Source of the DNA: Muricea muricata
Lineage: Eukaryota > Cnidaria > Anthozoa > Malacalcyonacea > Plexauridae
Assembly: GCA_963855995.1 (NCBI GenBank)
Contig: OY979717.1
Span: forward strand, 21,861,906-21,925,905
Length of the DNA stretch: 64,000 bases
Direction of reading: 5' to 3'
Shown here: one piece after another, positions 52,301-61,300 of the stretch
How the letters are laid out: each line of letters starts with the position of its first letter
How positions within the stretch are numbered: the stretch's first letter is position 1
The notes under the pieces: model-generated
Told to the model about the DNA's origin: nothing
Seen by the model: the letters and a program-made list of their open reading frames with translations, nothing else
Databases searched by the model: none
Made by a program: the position numbers and the translations under genes

Positions 52301-55300
52301 CACGCGAAAGAAGATGCAGTAAAAGTAGGCAGACTAAATATCACTGACCACGAAATTACACAAAGAGAATCTGACAGGCCGAAAATACATCAAATGGTAA
52401 TATGTCGTTTTTTGTTATTTAGCTAGCATGGTCCTTTGCTTTAAGTACATTCGCTTGAAATTCCTACGCCCTTATTCTGATCCGTTGATTAAAGTTATTT
52501 TTTCTAAATTTTCCAAAAAGTCTATTTTTTGAACAAGCTCGTTATATAGGAAGTAATACGGAACAAAGTCGATTGTTTGAGCTAAAACATATTTTTCAAG
52601 ATAATCAATGTTATATTCATCGAGGGTAAAAAAAGTGACGGGATTCGCATCACAATCAACCTCGCCTTGCACGCTCCGGAGACTAACTCTGCAACAGATG
52701 TATTAAAATACTTTCAGACAATATTATAAATGTCAGTACTTTCCTCTCCACTGGTATTTGAAATAATCACCACTGTTTTCAAAAGTGTACATTTCAATGT
52801 TTTCAGACAAGAAGAGAAGAGAAACCAAAGAAAGAGAAAGTTGAGCAATATCGACCACAAGGTGAAGAGTTTGACAAAGCTTATACGTACCACCAACAAT
52901 CTCGTACAGAAGAGACTGTGATGTCTGAGGGACGAGTAAAGTCGGAGAAAATAACTGTCAGCGGAGGAGATATACCCCGTACGGAGGAAACTGAAAAACC
53001 AACATATCCTAAAGCAATCGATATCGGACGTATTGTTATCGACGAAATCCCAGAAGAAAGACAACCTCTGCAAAAACGTGACATTCCTAAGAGAGACAGA
53101 GTGAAAGAGGGACGGCTAGATATTGAACCATGTGATAAATTTGATGGACGTCCAATAATGCACGCGAAAGAAGATGCAGTAAAAGTAGGCAGACTAAATA
53201 TCACTGACCACGAAATTACACAAAGAGAATCTGACAGGCCGAAAATACATCAAATGGTAATATGTCGTTTTTTGTTATTTTGCTATTATGGTCCTTTGCT
53301 TTAAGTACATTCGCTTGAAATTCCTACGCCCTTATTATTCTCCGTTGATTAAAGTTATTTTTCCTAAATTTTCGAAAAAGTCTATTTTTTGAACAATCTC
53401 GTTGTATAGGAAGTAATACGGAACAAAGTCGACTGTTTGAGCTAAAACATATTTTTTAAGATAATCAACGTTATATTAATCTAGGGTAAAAAAAGTGACG
53501 GGATTCGCATCACAATCAATCTCGCTTGGGACGCTCGAATATATTTTGTATACTTTTGTATTACGTGGGAAAAAACGTTACCACATTTCCACATTTCCAC
53601 ATTTTACAATGTTTTTGAGCCAAACATGACAATTGTTTAAAATTTAGGATGCTATTTCCTGTTTTGCTACTCGATTTTCCGAACTCCAATGTTTTTGAAT
53701 AGATCAATGGTCCATTGTCGAGCGTAGTTTGCAGCGTGATTGCAGGAATCTCGATTATTACTGATTCAATCATCACAAGACATTCTCGATGGTTATTCAA
53801 TAGAGCGAATTAGATGGATTTTTAACTTAAGAACTAACTACGTGCTATTTAAATAAAATTTGTCAATTATTTCTGGTACTTGTAGGCAAGAAAAGATATA
53901 AGACCTCAAAAAGAAACAATGGAACAGTATCGTCCACAAGGTGTAGATTTTGACAAAGCCTATACATACGACTCTATATCTCGTACAGATGACACTGAAA
54001 AATCACAGTTACAAGCAATTTCAGAAAAAGTAATCGTCCATGGAGGAGACATACCACGTACCGAGGAGCCTGTGAAACCAATGTACCCAAAAAATTTAGA
54101 CGTTGGACGTATTGTGATAGAAGAAATTTCGGAACAGCAACCGCGCTCAAAATATCCAAGACAGTCAAAATCTACCGAAGTAACGACTGCGAGAGAACAC
54201 GTTAAGGATATCTCAAAACCTTACGAATTAGATGATGTATTCAACGTTTCAAAACTTGACCTTCGAAAACTGGAGCCAAGAAAAGTGGAATCTGGAAGAA
54301 GAACAAAGAGCATCGAGAAAGAGAAAGAATGGGTTGAACGCCAGGGAAAGGCATGTTTAAACTATCTCCATGGATCGATGGAAATCAACTATTAGAAAAT
54401 TTAGAATAATTGGCTTTATCATATATTTTTCTCTCTAGTTCAGTCAATTTGTTATTCAAAAGGCTCGTAATTTGAAGCTGGTCGCTTTCCTATATGATTC
54501 CAACATTTCAAGTCTCCCCAAAACATAGTTCCTGTTTAAGCTAATTTCACTTAAAAGACTAATAATGCCATCACTGTTTATTGCAGGTGAGAAAACACTT
54601 GACGCTTGAAGACAGACCTCTGAATGAATGTGAAGTTACAGGTGAAGGTTTTGACGATGTAATAGAAACGAAACCACGTACGGATGACATTCCTCGTGAA
54701 AAGGTGACCACTGAAAAAGCCGTTGTTATTAGAGGGGAGATGGTATCATCTGAGGAGCCACAAAAACCTCCTTATCAGAAAGATCTTGACATTGGACGTA
54801 TTGTGATTGAAGAAATCCCTGAGGAAAATGACAAGATTCCAGAGTATGAGAATATTCAAAAGAAACAAGCCAGACCAAAGACGGCCGATATGACAGCTGC
54901 TCGGCGCGAAGTTAAAGAACGGCATACGCACATAAGAGACGATATTGCTGAGTTTGATTCAACAGACTCTGGTCGAACAACTAAAGAAGTTCGACGAGAG
55001 CGTGAAAGAGTTGAAACTCAGACAAAAACCAGAGATGGAAAAACAAAGGTAAAATTAGCCACACTTAGAGATACAGTACTTTATAGCACTGGTAATTATT
55101 ATATTAATTCTGTTTCTTGTAAAGACGCTCATCTCCCATAAAAAAAGAAAACACGAATATCATTACGCACCACAATTCTAATATTTAAGAATAATCTGAC
55201 AAGATACGAGTTTACTATCCAAATTCTTGATAATTTTTGGCAGGAGGGCGTATCTTGGAAACCCTGGACCTTTATGAGGAACAGAAATTAGGAATTATAA

Positions 55301-58300
55301 CTTTCGCTCTTATTTATAAATTTTCAGCCAAAATATGACAGACCAAGGGAGGAAAGAATTGAACATGATCGCCCACAAGGTGAAGAGTTTGACAAAGCCT
55401 ATACATATCACCAGAAATCGCGAGCAGATGAGACTGAAATATCGGAGAGACGAGTAAAGTCAGAGAAACTAACCGTCAGTGGAGAAGGTATACCACGTAC
55501 GGAGAAAACTGGGATACCAAGGTATCCTAAAGCACTTGACATCGGACGTATTGTGATCGACGAAATTCGTGAAGAAAAACAACCTTTGCAAAAACGTCAG
55601 ATTCCCAAGAGAGACAAAGTTGAAGAGACGCGTGTAGACATGGAAACATGTGATAAACGTGATGAAGGTCTAGTAAAGCACGTGAAAGAAGATGCAGTTA
55701 AAGTCAGCAAACTAAATATCACTGACCATGAAATTACACCAAGAGAATCTGACAGGCCGAAAATACATCCAATGGTAATGTATCTTTCTTGCAATTTTCT
55801 TAAGATACTCTTTCGACTCTTCATTAAATGTAATTTCTTAAAACTGCTACAAATATTTTCTTATTGGTAGGTTATAGATAATTTCTGATAATTTTTTTTA
55901 AAAACAAGACGCCTGCTAAGGCGTTCACTCCGCCTGCCGAAACGAAAATGGGCACAAGGCCAGGCAGGGCTGTAACTAGAGCGTTCATTGGGGGTGGGGT
56001 ATATTCACTTATTTCTGTTCTGCCCAATTAATTCCTTTTTAAATCAATTTATTATTGGGGTGAGACATTGCTAGCACATCTTATGTAATCACTAAGATAA
56101 CCAAAAATCAATGTCTGAGTGACCTGCCAGGCACTCTGTCCAGAGTTCTAGTAGGATTGCATTTTTTAGAATTTAATTTAAATTAAAGACTTTCTTAGAA
56201 CACTTTACAAAATGTAGCATGGCTCGCGTGCAAAAAAAGGAACTTAATTAAAAGACATAAAAACAACACATATAGGTAAACATTTTATGTGTAAACTTTG
56301 ACTTATAATTCAGTATTTTTGTTCTTTTTTTATTCCAAATTTTGAGCTGCTGCCTGGCTTGATTTGTTAAGTATTCATTATATTATTTTAATAAAATGTG
56401 CATGAAAGCACCCAAAATATATATTTTGCATGTTTACATTATGCCATTTATGCATTTAGCAATGAGTTCATTATGTTTTTGATGTTAACAAAATGTTGGC
56501 TAGCCTTTTGATATATTGACAAGCTTTGAATTAGATATTTGATGTGTTGATAAGGTGTCAGGTAAATATTCGGCATGTTTATAAAATGTTGGTAAGGATT
56601 TTGACTAGTTGACAAGTTTTCGACTAGACTTTTGACATTTTGATAAGATCTGAGTTAGTCTTTTGATATGTGGACAAGCTTTGAAATGGACTTTTGACAT
56701 GTTGATATGCTCCTAGTTAAACACTTGGCTTGTTGACAAGATGTCGGTTAGGCTTTTGGCTTGTTGATAAGTTGTCACTTAGACTTTTGGCTTGTTGACA
56801 AGATGTCGGTAAGGCTTTTGGCTTGTTGACAAGATGCTGGTAAGGCTTTTGGCTTGTTGACGAGATGTTGGTAAGGCTTTTCGCTTGTTGACAAGATGTC
56901 GGTTAGGCTTTTGGCTTGGTGACAAGATGTCGGTTAGGCTTTTGGCTTGGTGATAAGATGTCGGTACCGGTAAGGGTTTTGGCTTGTTCACAAGATGTCG
57001 GTTAGACTTTGACCTGTACATGCCCACAAGTTGTCAGTTAGACTTTCGACATGCTGACAAAGTATTTACTTCCAGAAAGCTTCAGGTGTCAGTTAAAACA
57101 TTGGTATATAGGCAGGCTGTCTGATAAAGTTTTGGCAAATTGAGAAAGTGCCAGTTGAAATTTTACTAAATTTAAGTTAGAATTTAAGTTAAATTTTGTT
57201 CCTTTTTTTATTTTGCATTTTTGAGTTTTTTCTTGCTATATTAATAATTATAGCAACAGTCGTTACAGTAATCGACTTAAAAGTATTTCTGTGATCTGTA
57301 TTTTCTGTCATATCCAATTTGAAATCCTTTCTCTGAGTCAAATATTCAACAATAAACATGTCAATTTTTTTATAAAGAAAGTTATTATAGATATTATAGA
57401 TAAAGACTAAAATGCCGCACTCAGCTATGACTGTTAACGTTCTAACAAAAACAAGTAAATCGCTCATAAAAACAACAAAGATTAAAAATTAGACTAAGCT
57501 ATTAAGCCAGAAGTCCCCACGATATAATTCGTTGGGAACTTTAGACTAACATACGTATTTCTGGAATTGGAATGTAAAATATCTCTTACCTTTTATAATT
57601 ATATGACATCCCACAAGCAAATAAATCATTTTGCACGAAATATTAGCATCTGTTGCATCTCAACATAGGTAGAAATAGAAAACCAAGGAAAGCAATCACA
57701 ACGTGTTTAGGATTAGGAACACATTTCCTAGACTCATTCCTTAATCATGGAATGATGGAGTCTATCAGAATTTGCCGTTTTAAAACATTTCTGGAGCAAT
57801 GCTTTGATAAAAAAAACCTTCCTGTCCCTTTTCGTTAACTATTACATGTTAAAAAATGTGTTTTGTATATAGATATTTCAGCAGAATTTGCGTTTGATTC
57901 TTGTGTAGAAATTTCTAAATTTCCTTAAAAGTAGGAACACAACAGAAAATGACGGAAACACGCTCTCAAAACTTCACCGCGATACATCGCTCCTCGGTAA
58001 AGTTTCGCGGTGGAATTTGTCGTTTTAAAACATTTTGCATGAGAATATTTGCACGTAAAACCTTCTTGCGGTTTAGATGTTCTAGCATACATGTTAAAAT
58101 GCGTGTTTTGTTGACATATTCCGCTAGAAATTGAGTTTAAACGCCGTGTTGAGGTCGGCTCACGTGGCTTGTGCCAGCGGTATCACCTATGAACGCTGCG
58201 CCTACTTGCGACACCGAAAAAAAAATAAAAAGAAAAAACAGGAAAAAAAAACAGAAACGGGAACAATTTAAAACTCCGCCTCGCCTACGGCAGGCGGAGT

Positions 58301-61300
58301 AAAAATTTCGACTAATCTCCTTGTACTGCGATCCGTCCGTAACAAATGCTAGGTCAAAAAGAAAAAAATATTTTTAATAGACTTTTAATCATTATTTCAA
58401 CATAAATCTGCACGGCGTTTCCGCAAAATAATACTCATGCAAAGTTAGCCTTTGTTTTATGGACAAAGCGTACAATATGTGGCGGGATTCGCATTAACTC
58501 AGTTGGCACGCCCCTTATTACACTGACACTTTCCCAACTATAAAAATACTATTCATTAGTATTTTCCTTGCCACGTCTCTTTGAAAACAACACCACTGTT
58601 TTCTAAAGAGTATATTTCAATGTTTTTAGACAAAAAGAGAAGAGAAACCAAAGGAAGAAAGAGTTGAACATTATCGCCCGCAAGGTGAAGAGTTTGACAA
58701 AGCTTATACATACGACTATAAATCTCGTACGGATGATACTAAAACATCGCAGAAACGTGTAAAGTCGGAAAAAATTACCGTCAGTGGAGGAGATATACCT
58801 CGTATTGAGGCAACTGAAAAACCAAAATATCGTAAAGCACACGAAATCGGACGTATTGTGATCAACGAAGGTCCTGAAGAAAAACAACCTCTAAAAAAAC
58901 GCGAGATTCCTAAGAGAGACAAAGTTAAAGAGAAGCATGTAGATATGGAAACATGTGATACATTTGACGGAGGCCCGGATGTGAGAGAAGACGTAGTTAA
59001 AATTGGCAGACTAAATATCATTGACCACAAAATTACACCACGAGAATCTGGCATGCCAAAAATACACGAAATGGTAATATATGTTTGCTTGTAATTTGGG
59101 ACAATGATCTTTTGATTTGTCAAGTAAATTCTCTGGAGAAGTCTATTTCTTAATTTAACAGGGTTTTTCAAATTTTTCAAAGTCTGTTTCTTAACTAATC
59201 TCGTTTTACAGGGGTCAACCGGAACAAAAGGGCTAGTTCAAAGTAAAACATACTTTTCAACATTATACTCATTGTTTTATGGACATAGCATCTAAAGATT
59301 GGACACCCTGATTCTTTAGTCAATCAATCGCGATTGGCGGGATTGACCGACTCTGCATTTCGTATATGCAAATGCTTTTAAAAATGATATAAATATCAGT
59401 ATTTTACACTCCATTGCTATTTGAAAAGATTACCAGTTTTTTGTAACAAGAATTTTCAAATATTTTCAGGCAAAAACAGCAGAGAAGCCAAAAAAAGAAA
59501 TAATTGAATATCATCGCCCACAAGGTGAAGAGTTTGACAAAGCTTATACGTACCACCAACAACCTCGTACAGATGAGACTGAAATATCAGAAAGACGAGT
59601 AAAGTCGGAGAAAATAACTGTCAGCGGAGGAGATATACCCCGTACGGAGGAAACTGAAAAACCAACATATCCTAAAGCAATCGACATCGGACGTATTGTG
59701 ATCGACGAAATTCCTGACGAAAAACAGCCTCTGCAAAGACGTGACATTACTAAGAAAGACAAAGTTAAAGAGACGCATGTCGATATGGAAACATGTGATA
59801 AATTTGACGGAGGCCCGGGTATGAAAGAAGACGTAGTTAAAGTTGGCAGACTAAATATCATTGACCACAAAATTACACCAAGAGAATCTGACAGGCCGAA
59901 AATACACGAAATGGTAATATATGTTTGCTTGTAATTTGGGACAATGATCTTTCGATTTTCAAGTAAATTTTGTAGAAATTGTTGCACTTTTATTTTTATC
60001 GGTTAATTTAACGGGGTTTTTCAAATTTTTCAAAGTCTATTTCTTAAATAATCTCGTTCTACAGGGGTCAACCGGAACAAAAGGGCTAGTTCAAAGTAAA
60101 ACATATTTTTCAACATTATACTCATTGTTTTATGGACATAGCATCTAAAGAGCGGACACCCTGGTTCTTTAGTCAATCAATCGCGATTGGCACGATTGAC
60201 TGAATCTGCATTTCGTATATGCAAATGATTTTAAAAATGATATAAATATCAGTACTTTGCACTCCATTGCTATTTGAAAAGATTACCACTTTTTTCTAAC
60301 AAGAATATTGAAATATTTTCAGGCAAAAAGAGCAGAGAAGCCAAAAAAAGAAATAATTGAATATCATCGCCCACAAGGTGAAGAGTTTGACAAAGCTTAT
60401 ACGTACCACCAACAATCTCGCACAGATGCGACTGAAATATCAGAAAGACGAGTAAAGTCGGAGAAAATAACTGTTAGCGGAGGAGATATACCCCGTACGG
60501 AGGAAACTGAAAAACCAACATATCCTAAAGCAATCGACATCGGACGCATTGTGATCGACGAAATTCCTGACGAAAAACAGCCTCTGCAGAAACGTGACAT
60601 TCCTAAGAGAGACAAAGTTAAAGAGACGCATCTAGATATGGAAACATGTGATAAATTTGACGGAGGCCCGGATGTGAGAGAAGAAGTAGTTAAAGTTGGC
60701 AGACTAAATATCATTGACCACAAAATTACACCAAGAGAATCTGACAGGCCGAAAATACACGAAATGGTAATATATGTTTGCTTGTAATTAGGGACAATGA
60801 TTTTTCGTTTTGTTAAGTCAATTCTCTGGAAATTGCTACACTTTTATTTTTATCGGTTAATTTAACGGGGTTTTTCAAATTTTTCAAAGTCTATTTCTTA
60901 AATAATCTCGTTCTACAGGGGTCAACCGGAACAAAAGGGCTAGTTCAAAGTAAAACATATTTTTCAACATTATACTCATTGTTTTATGGACATAGCATCT
61001 AAAGAGCGGACACCCTGGTTCTTTAGTCAATCAATCGCGATTGGCGCGATTGACTGAATCTGCATTTCGTATATGCAAATGATTTTAAAAGTGATATAAA
61101 TATCAGTACTTTGCACTCCATTGCTATTTGAAAAGATTACCACTTTTTTCTAACCAGAATATTGAAATATTTTCAGGCAAAAAGAGCAGAGAAGCCAAAA
61201 AAAGAAATAATTGAATATCATCGCCCACAAGGTGAAGAGTTTGACAAAGCTTATACGTACCACCAACAATCTCGCACAGATGCGACTGAAGTATCAGAAA

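Larger units (their letters stand above)
37326..53256 (+). repeat. Tandem array of 19 exon-plus-intron units, 858-861 bp each
   Basis: Exon starts fall at 37326, 38187, 39048, 39908 and then every 860 bp (one step of 861, one of 858) to 52807. Each unit is a 450-nt exon and a ~410-nt intron. All 19 exons are open, 150 codons, begin ACA after ttttcag and end ATG before gtaata (gtaatt in copy 1). Introns are nearly as alike as exons. Copy 1 is the most diverged. The array adds 2,850 residues to the protein. Confidence 0.95.
55900..58305. mobile_element. ~2.4-kb inserted segment in intron 36
   Basis: It begins near gacgcctgctaaggcgttc and actccgcctgccg and ends with the hairpin actccgcct...aggcggagt plus a preceding A-rich run. 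The 'ctccgcctgcc' word recurs inverted at the far end (ggcaggcggag). It contains a minisatellite and two copies of a dispersed repeat. No transposase is visible. The boundaries are inferred from where intron homology stops. Confidence 0.45.
55775..58629 (+). other. Intron 36, enlarged by an insertion
   Basis: 2.86 kb where neighbouring introns are 240-850 nt. Both ends (55775-55895 and 58305-58629) resemble the standard module intron. The middle ~2.4 kb is foreign (listed separately). Confidence 0.7.

Noticed and set aside
38110..52921. 63-codon plus-strand frame (MSVLSSPLVFE start) in most array units
   Set aside because: It runs through the 3' end of the intron into the exon in the wrong frame. 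The splice acceptor and the conserved module use another frame.
37233..53204. 119-codon and 107-codon minus-strand open frames repeated in every array unit
   Set aside because: They overlap the sense exon and the intron in other frames and recur only because the unit is duplicated. Their sequence is the complement of the Lys/Glu-rich code and shows no independent motif or splice logic.
37326..53256. CRISPR-like or satellite interpretation of the 860-bp repeat
   Set aside because: The unit is far too long for CRISPR and contains an intact exon with splice sites that fits in frame with flanking exons. It is exon duplication, not satellite DNA.
56779..57027. 82-codon repetitive minus-strand frame (KPNRHLVNK-like repeats)
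   Set aside because: It is simply a translation of the 31-bp minisatellite. A 31-bp unit shifts frame each copy, and there are no splice sites or homologous exons.
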